A DNA stretch of 49,786 bases from Nitrosomonadales bacterium. Its GTDB lineage: Bacteria; Pseudomonadota; Gammaproteobacteria; Burkholderiales; Gallionellaceae. Positions within the stretch are counted from its first letter, which is position 1. Every line of letters begins with the position of its first letter. The DNA lies in NCBI GenBank assembly GCA_016235045.1, contig JACRME010000020.1:1-49786 (forward strand), read 5' to 3'. The position numbers and the translations under genes are program-made. This document shows, in pieces, positions 1 to 8,650 of this stretch. Under the pieces are notes generated by a model. It saw only the letters and a list, made by a program, of their open reading frames with translations, made no database searches and was not told the DNA's origin.

Positions 1-232
1 GGTCTTGGTAGATACGCTTCCGATCCATGCTTGGCATGAGTTTGCACACCATCATCGCTTCTAGGCGCACCGCAACTTCTCCAAAATCGTAGATGATGTC
101 TTCTAGTGCGCTCTCTTTCCCGGCGAAAGCTCCCGCGAGATTTTCCAAGCGCTGAACGTAATGCGCTTTGTCATCGTGCAGCAAACTCGCTGCAGCTCGC
201 AATTCGATGATCAATGATTCGTCAAAGTGCAT
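1..232 (-). CDS. Second integron cassette gene, hypothetical, 3' end cut by window edge
   Basis: An open frame starts with ATG at 232 and runs without a stop for 77 codons to the left edge, so the C-terminus is missing. The product begins MHFDESLIIELRAAASLLHD and looks soluble, acidic and helical; I recognise no family. The ATG lies about 15 bases after the core site of the attC at 243-305, which is where a cassette gene normally starts. There is no clear Shine-Dalgarno sequence, a common situation in cassettes with very short leaders. The cassette context is strong; the function is unknown. Confidence 0.6.
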   Translation of the reverse strand, partial: MHFDESLIIELRAAASLLHDDKAHYVQRLENLAGAFAGKESALEDIIYDFGEVAVRLEAMMVCKLMPSMDRKRIYQD

Positions 233-242
233 CGACGTGTTT

Positions 243-305
243 GCCTAACGTAAAGTTAAGGGGCGCCGCGCTTGCGCGGCGTCCCGCTTGAACGATAGGT
301 TAGGC
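243..305 (-). other. attC recombination site of an integron cassette
   Basis: This is a 63-bp imperfect palindrome with every element of an attC. Read on the minus strand it has R'' GCCTAAC (305-299), L'' GTTCAAGCGGGACGCC, a GC-rich central stem, L' CCCCTTAAC, and R' GTTAGGC (249-243). The extra G in GTTCAAG relative to its partner CTTAAC matches the extrahelical base that sets strand choice in folded attC sites. It separates the IS-interrupted first cassette from the second cassette gene. Recombination would fall between G and T of GTTAGGC. Confidence 0.93.
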
Positions 306-628
306 ATGTTCATGTCGCTGCCGAGAATAAAGGTAACTACGCGCACGAACGAGCTGCCCACTACTTTTTTGGAGCTGAGGATATTGCCGCAGGCATGGCC
401 ATAAAATAACTGTAGATAGAGTACTCGTCACCATTTTCGATGTGTTTGAAAGCACGGTTAATTGGGAATGCAATAAAAGGTATTGTCTCTGAATTCTCGT
501 TAAATACGATACCAACATCGTCGTTATATTTGACCCATTTTCCAGAGCCGCCCAAATTCGTTTGGACAATCTGACCTGCCCCCCGTAGCCCTACCACCGA
601 TTAGTAGCAAAGCCCTTGGGTTGCGAGC

Positions 629-1456
629 TTAAACTATTTCGCCGCTCGATTGCGTTTCACTACCTTTGTTCTGTCGGTGTAGCGCCGCATATTTCGCAGG
701 CGGCATCCTGTTGCAACTGCTATGCGGACGCACTTCGTTGTAGTCACGTCGCCACGCTGCGATCTCAACCCGCGCTTGCGCCAGCGTTTCAAACCAATGC
801 TCGTTCAGGCATTCATCCCGAAACTTGCCATTGAAGCTCTCGATGTAAGCGTTCTGTGTCGGCTTGCCTGGCTCGATCAATAAATGTTCGATGCCCCTCG
901 CGTGCGCCCATCCCAGAAATGCGCGGCTGGTGAATTCCGGCCCGCCGTCGGTGCGGATCGCCCGGGGATAGCCCCGGAATCGAGCCGCTTGTTCGAGCAC
1001 TCGAACGACGTAGCCGCCCGAGATACCGTGATCCACGGTGATGTCGATGCTCTCGTGAGTAAAGTCGTCTGCTACGGTCAGGCATTTCAGCCGTCTGGCA
1101 TTTGCCAAGCTGTCCATCACGAAATCCATGCTCCACACTTCGTTCGGGCGCGTTGCCTGCGCCAGGGTTGTGCGTTCACTGGGCGGGCGTTTAGCCTTCT
1201 TGCGCCGCCGCACGGCCAATTCGGCTTCGCTGTACAACCGCCATACTCGCTTGTGGTTGTCGGGGCGCCCTTCGGCGCGCAGCAGGTCGTATATGCGGCG
1301 ATAACCAAAGCGACGGCGCCTGTGCGCCAGTTCGATGATGCGCGCGGACAGCTCCTGTGTCTGCGCATCGGGCACTGGCGCTTCCCGCCAACTCGTCCTG
1401 GACAGCCCCACAAGCCGGCATGCGCGCCGTTCTGACAGATGGCATTGCTCAATCAT
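629..1456 (-). CDS. IS3-family transposase OrfB (DDE integrase core)
   Basis: OrfB is the catalytic half of the IS3 transposase. The N-terminal HTH-like stretch LSERRACRLVGLSR is followed by the rve integrase core. The catalytic acidic residues are visible in WSMDFVMD, RTDGGPEFTS and ESFNGKFRDECLN. It ends at TAA 629. I start it at ATG 1456, but similarity to the family extends upstream to about 1490, overlapping the end of orfA. In this family OrfB is usually produced as an OrfAB fusion by a -1 ribosomal frameshift, so the separate start is uncertain. No frameshift or stop is seen within the domain. Confidence 0.9.
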   Translation of the reverse strand: MIEQCHLSERRACRLVGLSRTSWREAPVPDAQTQELSARIIELAHRRRRFGYRRIYDLLRAEGRPDNHKRVWRLYSEAELAVRRRKKAKRPPSERTTLAQATRPNEVWSMDFVMDSLANARRLKCLTVADDFTHESIDITVDHGISGGYVVRVLEQAARFRGYPRAIRTDGGPEFTSRAFLGWAHARGIEHLLIEPGKPTQNAYIESFNGKFRDECLNEHWFETLAQARVEIAAWRRDYNEVRPHSSCNRMPPAKYAALHRQNKGSETQSSGEIV

Positions 1457-1488
1457 CACGCTTTTCGCTTGTCGTTTGGCTTGTGGGG

Positions 1489-1755
1489 CTAGCGCTTTAC
1501 CCCGAAGGCGGTTTTGAGCGCTTCGATGTCCAGATGAGCTTCCGCCAGCAACTTCTTGAGTTTGCTGTTCTCGCCTTCCAGATCGCGCAACCGCCGCGCC
1601 TCGCTCACGTCCATGCCGCCAAACTTGGCGCGCCATTTATAAAAGCTGGCGTCGCTGAAGCCATGTTTGCGGCATAACTCCGCAACCGGCATGCCGGCTT
1701 CTGCTTCCTTAATGAAACCGATGATCTGTTCTTCGCTAAATCGACTCTTCTTCAT
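1489..1755 (-). CDS. IS3-family transposase OrfA (HTH, leucine zipper)
   Basis: This 88-residue protein begins [20 protein letters not shown]. It carries the HTH_Tnp_1 helix-turn-helix with the typical [20 protein letters not shown] segment. A leucine-rich coiled coil (around [19 protein letters not shown]) follows and would multimerise OrfA with OrfAB. It binds the IS ends and initiates the element's two-frame expression. The length is standard for IS3 OrfA. The start at 1755 leaves a 66-base leader inside the IS end. Confidence 0.93.
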   Translation of the reverse strand: MKKSRFSEEQIIGFIKEAEAGMPVAELCRKHGFSDASFYKWRAKFGGMDVSEARRLRDLEGENSKLKKLLAEAHLDIEALKTAFGVKR

Positions 1756-2151
1756 TTCCGCCTCTCTTTAAAAGCGGACTTTACTAACTTCTAGGTGGTA
1801 CGGTCTATGGGGAGCAGGTCAAATCGCCTTTCCTAAGAAAGCACCATACATATTTGCAACAATATTCTTTTTCTCCTCGTCATATTTGTGACGACCTCCC
1901 TCCAAATCGTCTGACAATATCTTGATTGCTTTCTCATCGAAGCCCAACGATGGATCAATATTTGCACGAAGCATTTTCATGACTTGATCGCTGTAGGAAT
2001 CTATGAGTTGCAAAGTCTCAGCTTCAATAGTTTTGTATTTTAATTGTGCTTCGGTCGCCTTCTGAGGTTTCCCCCAACTGAGAGTAAATGGCAATTTCAT
2101 GGCGCAACCCCTTTCTTTGTATTGGGTATTGGATCGGAATGGAACAAAACA

Positions 2152-2230
2152 GCCTAACTAAAAATAGAAAACAGTTTCATAGAGCGGCAATGTCGCCTAT
2201 GACTGCACGCGTTGTCAATACTCTTCACAT
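2152..2230 (-). other. attI recombination site and cassette promoter region
   Basis: On the minus strand a GTTAGGC core (2158-2152) lies between intI and the first cassette gene. It is identical to the R' core of the attC at 249-243. This is where incoming cassettes would join, with crossover between G and T. Upstream on the same strand a perfect -35 hexamer TTGACA (2218-2213) faces the cassettes, with only a weak -10 (CGACAT, 2195-2190) after 17 bases. This is a candidate Pc. The divergent TTGTCA on the plus strand overlaps it and could serve intI. The left boundary of the full attI is not defined by eye. Confidence 0.72.
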
Positions 2231-2277
2231 GGGTTTTGTACATTCATGCACTTACATGATTTCGCTGCTGGACTTCC

Positions 2278-2297
2278 ATTTTAGGGCAACCTAAAAT
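2278..2297. promoter_or_regulatory. Short palindrome just upstream of intI
   Basis: ATTTTAGG, a 4-base spacer and CCTAAAAT form a perfect 8-bp inverted repeat ending 7 bases before the intI start codon. Its position over the presumed ribosome-binding region suggests an operator or an mRNA hairpin limiting intI translation; no Shine-Dalgarno is otherwise visible there. No classical LexA box was recognised in the intergenic region. The function is inference. Confidence 0.4.
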
Positions 2298-2304
2298 TCT
2301 CCGT

Positions 2305-3285
2305 ATGGAAGCTAAAGCCGTTTCTCAGGATTCGCCCAAGCTGCTCGACCGGATGCGCGCGGAGATTCGTGTGCGCCACTATAGTATCCGCACAGAGGAA
2401 ACCTATCTGGACTGGGCGCGCCGCTATATTCTGTTCCACGATAAACGACACCCCAAGGACATGGGGGCCGATGAAGTTCAAAACTTCCTGAGCTATCTGG
2501 CAATGGAGCGAAAGGTCTCTTCTTCCACCCAGAATCAGGCCAAGTCCGCGCTGTTGTTTTTGTACCGCGATGTGCTGCATATCGAGTTGCCCTGGCTGGA
2601 CGAGGTGATCGCCGCCAAGATGGGGAAGCGTTTGCCGGTCGTTTTGACCCAAACCGAAATGCGTGCTTTGCTGAACGCCATGTCCGGAACGATGGGTTTG
2701 GTGGCGTCACTGCTCTATGGCACTGGCATGCGCTTGCTGGAAGGTTTGCGGTTGCGGGTGAAGGATGTGGAATTTGAAAGGCGGGAAATCATTGTCCGCG
2801 AAGGGAAGGGTAACAAGGACAGGGTGACCGTGCTTCCCGAGAATTTGATTTTGCCCCTGCAAACGCATCTGGCAAAAGTGAAGGCATTGCATGAACGCGA
2901 TATTGAGGCCGGGTTCGGCGAGGTGTATCTGCCCAATGCGCTTGCCGTCAAATATCCAAAAGCGGCACGCACATGGGGCTGGCAATTCGTCTTTCCATCT
3001 GTTGTGCGCTCGATTGATCCGCGCTCCGGCATTGAGCGGCGCCACCATCTGTACGAAGCAAGCGTGCAACGCGCGGTTCGCGAGGCGGCAAAGATCGCAG
3101 AGATTCACAAGCCCGTTACGCCGCATGTATTGCGCCATTCCTTTGCGACGCATCTATTGCAATCCGGCTACGACATCCGCACCGTGCAGGAGCTGCTCGG
3201 CCATTCCGATGTGTCCACCACCATGATCTACACCCATGTGCTGAACAAGGGCGGACGGGGTGTGGTGAGTCCGCTGGACAGGTGA
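2305..3285 (+). CDS. intI: Integron integrase IntI
   Basis: This 326-residue tyrosine recombinase integrates and excises gene cassettes by attI x attC recombination. The N-terminal SAM-like domain (about 15-95) is followed by the catalytic domain. The catalytic set is complete: R143 in GTGMRLLEG, a lysine near 169-171, H274 and R277 in [10 protein letters not shown]300 in LLGHSDVS, and the nucleophile Y309 in TTMIYTHV. The insertion specific to integron integrases is present around 207-231 ([15 protein letters not shown]), separating it from XerC/D and phage integrases. It closely resembles IntI1 in overall layout. It is transcribed away from the attI and cassettes, the standard integron arrangement. 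It appears intact; the weak start region suggests low expression. Confidence 0.96.
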   Translation: MEAKAVSQDSPKLLDRMRAEIRVRHYSIRTEETYLDWARRYILFHDKRHPKDMGADEVQNFLSYLAMERKVSSSTQNQAKSALLFLYRDVLHIELPWLDEVIAAKMGKRLPVVLTQTEMRALLNAMSGTMGLVASLLYGTGMRLLEGLRLRVKDVEFERREIIVREGKGNKDRVTVLPENLILPLQTHLAKVKALHERDIEAGFGEVYLPNALAVKYPKAARTWGWQFVFPSVVRSIDPRSGIERRHHLYEASVQRAVREAAKIAEIHKPVTPHVLRHSFATHLLQSGYDIRTVQELLGHSDVSTTMIYTHVLNKGGRGVVSPLDR

Positions 3286-3301
3286 GGTGGTAAGTGCGGG
3301 C

Positions 3302-3526
3302 TTAGGGCGTTGTTTGCCAGGTAATATCAATTTTTCTATGGCTCGAAACACAGTCTCGCAGATAAAGGTTTATCAGACTCTGATACGGGACACCTTTTTC
3401 GTCAGCCATTTGTTTGAAATATCCAATCACATCTTCGCTTAACCGCATCGTGACAGACTTTTTCAGTTTGGTTGCATAAGGATTTTTGCGGGATTTCATT
3501 TTTGACAAATCGTATTCGGTTTTCAT
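3302..3526 (-). CDS. brnA: BrnA-like antitoxin of a type II toxin-antitoxin pair
   Basis: This 74-residue basic protein has a C-terminal ribbon-helix-helix-like region containing KSVTMRLSEDVIGYFKQMA and a tail rich in polar residues. BrnA binds and neutralises BrnT and autorepresses the operon. It overlaps the end of brnT by ATGA (3523-3526), indicating translational coupling. The toxin-first order matches known brnTA operons. It converges on intI with only 16 bases between the stop codons. Assignment rests on sequence pattern and pairing with the brnT-like gene. Confidence 0.87.
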   Translation of the reverse strand: MKTEYDLSKMKSRKNPYATKLKKSVTMRLSEDVIGYFKQMADEKGVPYQSLINLYLRDCVSSHRKIDITWQTTP

Positions 3527-3810
3527 GGTTTGGCTCCTTGATAATAATGACTCTCATTCCTCGTGGCTTTCCTGGTTGAGATGATTCGAATAATGCTGCC
3601 TTCGCCCCGTTCGCAATGACAGACAATCAGGAGGCGAGCTTCATCGCTGAAACCAAGCATCAGAAATCGGTCTTCTGGCCCGGAATTCTCTTCATCAAAG
3701 AATTGCACCGCGAACTCGTCGTAGAAGACAGATTGGGCTTCCTCAAACGAAACGCCATGCTTCTTTTTGTTTGCGGTCGCTTTAGTTGTATCCCACTCGA
3801 ATTTTATCAT
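3523..3810 (-). CDS. brnT: BrnT-like ribonuclease toxin
   Basis: This 95-residue protein begins MIKFEWDTTKATANKKKHGV, the signature N-terminus of BrnT, a RelE-fold ribonuclease. The conserved features FEWD, KHGVSFEEA and a C-terminal RIISTRKATRNE segment, which carries the usual catalytic-type basic residues, are all seen. Expression of this family arrests translation until BrnA binds. It is unusually placed between intI and glmU, on the side of intI away from the recognised cassettes, next to a decayed attC-like palindrome. A strong promoter lies immediately upstream. Full length, no damage seen. Confidence 0.9.
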   Translation of the reverse strand: MIKFEWDTTKATANKKKHGVSFEEAQSVFYDEFAVQFFDEENSGPEDRFLMLGFSDEARLLIVCHCERGEGSIIRIISTRKATRNESHYYQGAKP

Positions 3811-3816
3811 TAATAC

Positions 3817-3844
3817 ATTGTATGTACGCTGGACAAATTGTCAA
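3817..3844 (-). promoter_or_regulatory. Sigma-70 promoter of brnTA, nearly leaderless
   Basis: On the minus strand TTGACA (3844-3839) and TACAAT (3822-3817) are separated by 16 bases. The -10 ends only 6 bases before the brnT ATG, so the transcript would start at or next to the start codon and be essentially leaderless. The small palindrome ATACA-T-TGTAT overlaps the -10 and is a candidate operator for the BrnA-BrnT complex. Promoter strength and autoregulation are inference. Confidence 0.6.
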
Positions 3845-3847
3845 GAA

Positions 3848-3908
3848 GCCCTGATGTTGAGCTTAAGGTCGCGCCGAAAGCGCGTCCCGTTTGAGCGCAG
3901 GGCTGGGC
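3848..3908 (-). other. Degenerate attC-like palindrome
   Basis: The sequence aligns along its length with the attC at 243-305 in the same orientation. Shared blocks on the plus strand include AG(C)TTAAGG, GCGTCCCG(C/T)TTGA(A/G)C and AGG(T/C)T(A/G)GGC. The outer R boxes have decayed: the plus-strand left box reads GCCCTGA instead of GCCTAAC, and the right box reads GGGCTGGGC instead of GGTTAGGC. The usual 7-bp cores are therefore lost and recombination is doubtful. It lies just upstream of brnT, hinting that brnTA may once have been a cassette or that the integron was rearranged. Confidence 0.6.
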
Positions 3909-3951
3909 TTCATTAGTGTTTGAGGTTGTTTATGAAGCGTTTGGCCGTGAC

Positions 3952-4017
3952 TGGGAGCGCCGACGTCCCCGTCGGCAGTAATGCTTGAAAGAACTGACGA
4001 GGACGTCGGCGCTCCCA
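3952..4017. repeat. Long perfect inverted repeat upstream of glmU
   Basis: Two exact 17-bp arms, TGGGAGCGCCGACGTCC (3952-3968) and its complement (4001-4017), flank a 32-bp loop. This is the architecture of a paired REP element. No second copy was noticed in this window. It sits at the border between the integron and the core genome. It lacks a T-run, so it is not an obvious terminator. The remainder of 3909-4110 shows nothing else recognisable. Confidence 0.7.
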
Positions 4018-4110
4018 CAAGGCTAAAGGCGACAGCCATGGCACCTTCGTACAGATGAGTAAGCCCCCCGCCATCGGATATAATCCGCCATCATCAATCT
4101 CCGCACCGCC

Positions 4111-5484
4111 ATGAGCCCGTTGAACATCGTCATCCTCGCTGCCGGCAAGGGCACGCGCATGTATTCCGACAAACCCAAGGTGTTGCATGCGCTGGCGGGC
4201 AAACCGCTGGTGCAGCATGTGCTGGATTGCGCGGCTGGATTGCAGCCGCAGCAGGTTTGCGTGGTGTACGGGCATGGCGGAGAAGCGGTGCCGCAGGCGA
4301 TGCAGCAATACGGGGCGAAATTCGTGCTCCAGGAGCCGCAGCTCGGCACCGGACATGCGGTGCAGCAGGCGATGCCGCATCTGAAAGACGGCAGCCGCAC
4401 GCTGGTGCTGTACGGCGATGTGCCGCTGACCCGGCACAACACCCTGCACCAGATGCTGCAGGCGGGCGAAGGCCTGGTGCTGCTCACCGTCAATCTCGAC
4501 AATCCCACCGGCTATGGCCGCATCGTGCGCAATGCCGAAGGCGACGTGCAAAGCATTGTTGAGCAGAAGGACGCCGCGCCCGAACAATTGCAGATCAAGG
4601 AAGTGAACACCGGCATCCTGCTGGCGCCGACCGAAAAACTGCGCGCCTGGCTGGCCAATCTGGGCAACAACAACGCGCAGGGCGAGTACTACCTCACCGA
4701 CATCGTGGCGATGGCTGTGCAACAAGGCCTGGCGGTGCATACCGTGCAGCCCGCGCAGCACTGGGAAGTCGAGGGCATCAACAACAAGACGCAACTCGCC
4801 ACGCTGGAGCGCGTCTGGCAGCAGGAAGTCGCGGGCAAGCTCATGACGCAAGGGGTGACGCTGGCCGATCCGGCGCGCCTCGACGTGCGCGGCGAACTGG
4901 TTTGCGGGCGCGATGTCGAGATCGATGTCGGCTGCCTCTTCGAAGGAAAAGTCACGCTGGGCGACCGCGTGAAAGTCGGCGCTTACAGCGTCATCCGCAA
5001 TGCGACAATCGCACAGGACACGCAGATCGCACCCTACAGCCACATCGATTCCAGCGAAGTAGGCGCCAACTGCCACATCGGCCCCTATGCGCGTCTGCGC
5101 CCCGGCAGCAAACTGCACGACGACGCCCATGTCGGCAACTTCGTCGAGATCAAGAACAGCGAGATCGGCAAGGGCAGCAAGGCCAATCATCTGAGCTACA
5201 TCGGCGACAGCACCGTAGGCAGCCGCGTCAACATCGGCGCGGGCACCATCACCTGCAACTACGACGGCGCGAACAAATTCCGCACTGTCATCGAAGACGA
5301 TGCCTTCATCGGTTCCGATACGCAACTGGTGGCGCCGGTGACCGTGGGCAAGGGCGCGACCATCGGCGCCGGTTCGACCATCACCACCAACGCACCCGCC
5401 GGGGAACTGACCTTGTCGCGCGGCAGACAGACAACCATCCCGGGTTGGCAGCGCCCGGTCAAAAAAGCGAAAGTCGAAAAGTGA
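4111..5484 (+). CDS. glmU: Bifunctional GlmU: N-acetylglucosamine-1-P uridyltransferase / glucosamine-1-P acetyltransferase
   Basis: GlmU acetylates glucosamine-1-phosphate and then transfers UMP to give UDP-GlcNAc for peptidoglycan and lipid A. The 457-residue length is standard. The N-terminal uridyltransferase shows [18 protein letters not shown] near residue 10 and YGDVPL near residue 105. From about 250 hexapeptide repeats form the left-handed beta helix, with [16 protein letters not shown] carrying acetyltransferase active-site residues. It precedes glmS by 190 bases, so two successive enzymes of the pathway are linked. That gap holds only a remnant of the CCCTCTCCC repeat family. No clear Shine-Dalgarno is visible before the ATG. 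Confidence 0.97.
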   Translation: MSPLNIVILAAGKGTRMYSDKPKVLHALAGKPLVQHVLDCAAGLQPQQVCVVYGHGGEAVPQAMQQYGAKFVLQEPQLGTGHAVQQAMPHLKDGSRTLVLYGDVPLTRHNTLHQMLQAGEGLVLLTVNLDNPTGYGRIVRNAEGDVQSIVEQKDAAPEQLQIKEVNTGILLAPTEKLRAWLANLGNNNAQGEYYLTDIVAMAVQQGLAVHTVQPAQHWEVEGINNKTQLATLERVWQQEVAGKLMTQGVTLADPARLDVRGELVCGRDVEIDVGCLFEGKVTLGDRVKVGAYSVIRNATIAQDTQIAPYSHIDSSEVGANCHIGPYARLRPGSKLHDDAHVGNFVEIKNSEIGKGSKANHLSYIGDSTVGSRVNIGAGTITCNYDGANKFRTVIEDDAFIGSDTQLVAPVTVGKGATIGAGSTITTNAPAGELTLSRGRQTTIPGWQRPVKKAKVEK

Positions 5485-5674
5485 CATCCACGAAGCGCAG
5501 AAGCGTTAAAACTCGGGTTGAACCAGATTGCCTATTGGCGTGTATTGCGCTCAACCGAATGACATCACACCCTCACCCCAGCCCTCTCCCGGAGGAGTGT
5601 GAGACGGCATTTCTTAATCAGCAAAACCCGGGAAGCTCAACCCTTTCCTCTTCCCCTTTTACGAGGTTCTATCC

Positions 5675-7498
<1,824 letters not shown>

Positions 7499-7506
7499 TC
7501 CGCAAA

Positions 7507-7545
7507 GTCCCTCTCCCCGACCCTCTCCCACAATGGGAGAGGGAG
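7507..7545. repeat. CCCTCTCCC palindromic repeat downstream of glmS
   Basis: CCCTCTCCCxxACCCTCTCCCacaatGGGAGAGGG forms a hairpin and belongs to the same loose repeat family as the larger elements at 8428-8595, 15219-15307 and 24169-24270. It could also end the glmS transcript, but no T-run follows. Confidence 0.6.
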
Positions 7546-7582
7546 CTGAAGAGGTGCCCGATCCCACAAACGCCATGACCAG

Positions 7583-7615
7583 CCGCTTAGCTACCGTTCT
7601 TTGGTAGCTTGGCGG
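7583..7615. other. Stable stem-loop upstream of the parA-like gene
   Basis: CCGC-TT-AGCTACC, loop GTTCTTT, GGTAGCT-TG-GCGG forms an 11-pair interrupted stem. It ends 30 bases before the parA-like ATG and has no poly-T tail. It could be a leader structure, a protein-binding palindrome or another repeat; the role is unknown. Confidence 0.45.
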
Positions 7616-7645
7616 AATGGCCAGTTGTTTCACCTAGGAGAGAAC

Positions 7646-8410
7646 ATGGCGGTCATCGCCGTATTCAACCAAAAAGGAGGCGTGGGCAAAACCACCACCT
7701 GCCTGAACCTTGCCGCTGCGCTATCCATCGCGCAGCGGCACCCCATCGCGCTGGACATGGACCCGCAGGGACACCTGACCATTGCCTCGGGCCTGAAAAA
7801 CGGCACACTGCAATCCAGGAACATCGCCGCATTCTTCCGCGACAAGGTGCCGCTGGCCAAGCTGCTGCACGACACCCCCGCAGGCTGGCAGATCATCCCG
7901 GCCACGCTGGAACTGGCCAAGATCGACGCCCTGTACGGCAGCGATCCGCAAGCCGCGAAAATGCTGAAGCAGGGTCTGGCGGAAGAATTGATCCTGACCG
8001 GCGCGCCGATCCTGATCGACTGCTGCCCGATGCTGGGGGTGCTCACGCTGAACGCGTTGCTGGCGTCGGACAAGGTGCTGATTCCGGTATCGGCGGATTA
8101 CCTGTCGCAGCACGGCGTGCACCGGCTGGACGCCGCGCTCAACGTGCTGGAAAAGAAACTGCAGCGCACCTTCGAGCGCCGCATCGTGGTGACGCGCTTC
8201 GACTCTCGCCGCAAACTCTCCTACGACATCTACGACAAGCTCAAGCAGCGCTACGGCAACCTGGTGTGCAAGACGCGCATCGGCGAAACCGTGGGATTGG
8301 CGACCAGCCCGATGCACGGGCTGGATGTGTTCGCCTATGCGCCGAACAGCCCGGGCGCGACGGATTACAAGCTGCTGGCGACGGAGCTGATGGAGAGCGG
8401 GTTCTTTTGA
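7646..8410 (+). CDS. Orphan ParA/MinD-family ATPase
   Basis: This 254-residue P-loop ATPase has a deviant Walker A (FNQKGGVGKTTT, residues 6-17), a Walker A' region with DMDPQGHLT, and a LIDCCPMLG Walker B. ParA proteins form ATP-dependent dimers that position DNA, chemoreceptors or other cargo. The start at 7646 is set by AGGAG at 7636-7640; an in-frame upstream extension lacks a ribosome site. No parB, centromere-like iterons or other cargo gene is adjacent, so the cargo is unknown. A chromosome-partition ParA would normally sit next to parB, so this is a different orphan member. Confidence 0.88.
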   Translation: MAVIAVFNQKGGVGKTTTCLNLAAALSIAQRHPIALDMDPQGHLTIASGLKNGTLQSRNIAAFFRDKVPLAKLLHDTPAGWQIIPATLELAKIDALYGSDPQAAKMLKQGLAEELILTGAPILIDCCPMLGVLTLNALLASDKVLIPVSADYLSQHGVHRLDAALNVLEKKLQRTFERRIVVTRFDSRRKLSYDIYDKLKQRYGNLVCKTRIGETVGLATSPMHGLDVFAYAPNSPGATDYKLLATELMESGFF

Positions 8411-8427
8411 ACCGAACGAATAATTAA

Positions 8428-8595
8428 GCTCCCTCCCCCTTGCAGGGGGAAGGCTGGGGAGGGGGTAGAAATGGTCGCATTTCCCGACTCTACCCCCATC
8501 CGTGCGTGTGTTGTTGGGGCGATAGCCCCTTACAACCACGGCCTACCCCTTGCGAGTGTAACCTTCCCCCTGCAAGGGGGAAGGAACGGTTCGGC
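8428..8595. repeat. REPIN-like composite palindrome, interrupted by a smaller element
   Basis: Two terminal hairpins of type CCCCCTTGCAGGGGG are joined by GGGGGTAGAA ... TTCTACCCCC-like inner arms. The unit reads as the reverse complement of the element at 24169-24270, including the shared outer flank GGAACGGTTCGGC. Relative to that copy it contains 57 extra bases (8502-8558). It fills most of the gap between the parA-like gene and ubiB. Confidence 0.75.
8502..8558. repeat. Small palindromic element inserted in a REPIN
   Basis: This contains a 47-bp unit (8504-8550) that recurs at 49121-49167 with only 4 differences, all in or next to the hairpin loop. The centre folds as GGGGC-loop-GCCCC inside GTTG/CAAC arms. 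At 24169-24270 the same junction reads ATCC-TAACC with nothing between, so these bases look inserted. Confidence 0.72.
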
Positions 8596-8650
8596 TCTAT
8601 CGACAGTCTGGTAAGGTGGGCACATAAAACGCGCCCACCCTGCGATTGCA

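Larger units (their letters stand above)
572..1821 (-). mobile_element. Complete IS3-family insertion sequence (probably IS407 group)
   Basis: The 1250-bp element has terminal inverted repeats beginning TGACCTGC(C/T)CCCC(G/A)TAG at both ends. It is flanked by an exact 4-bp direct repeat AATC (568-571 and 1822-1825). It encodes orfA and orfB in the usual overlapping phases. The 4-bp duplication and the transposase sequence fit the IS407 group of IS3. Both ends, both reading frames and the duplication are intact, so the insertion looks recent. It sits inside the first cassette gene of the integron in the same orientation as the cassettes. Confidence 0.95.
361..2100 (-). pseudogene. First cassette gene, hypothetical, split by an IS3-family insertion
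   Basis: The 5' part (2100-1822) encodes 93 residues starting MKLPFTLSWGKPQKATEAQ and now stops at a TGA supplied by the IS end. The 3' part (567-361) continues in the same frame for 68 residues after the duplicated AATC target and ends at TAG. Joining across one target copy gives an uninterrupted 161-residue protein. The C-terminal half, containing GKWVKYNDD and a segment around IENGDEYSIYSY, resembles small conserved domains of unknown function. AAGGGG lies about 8 bases before the ATG. The start is 57 bases inside the attI core, as expected for a first cassette. The family is not identified, and the 93-residue truncated form may still be made. Confidence 0.85.

Noticed and set aside
300-569. 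An 89-codon minus-strand frame overlapping the cassette gene
   Set aside because: The other frame joins precisely to the 5' fragment across the IS, so it is the real one; this frame also runs into the attC.
5485-5674. A glmS ribozyme or riboswitch before glmS
   Set aside because: No conserved ribozyme core is visible; the ribozyme is typical of Gram-positive bacteria and the gap holds a decayed repeat.
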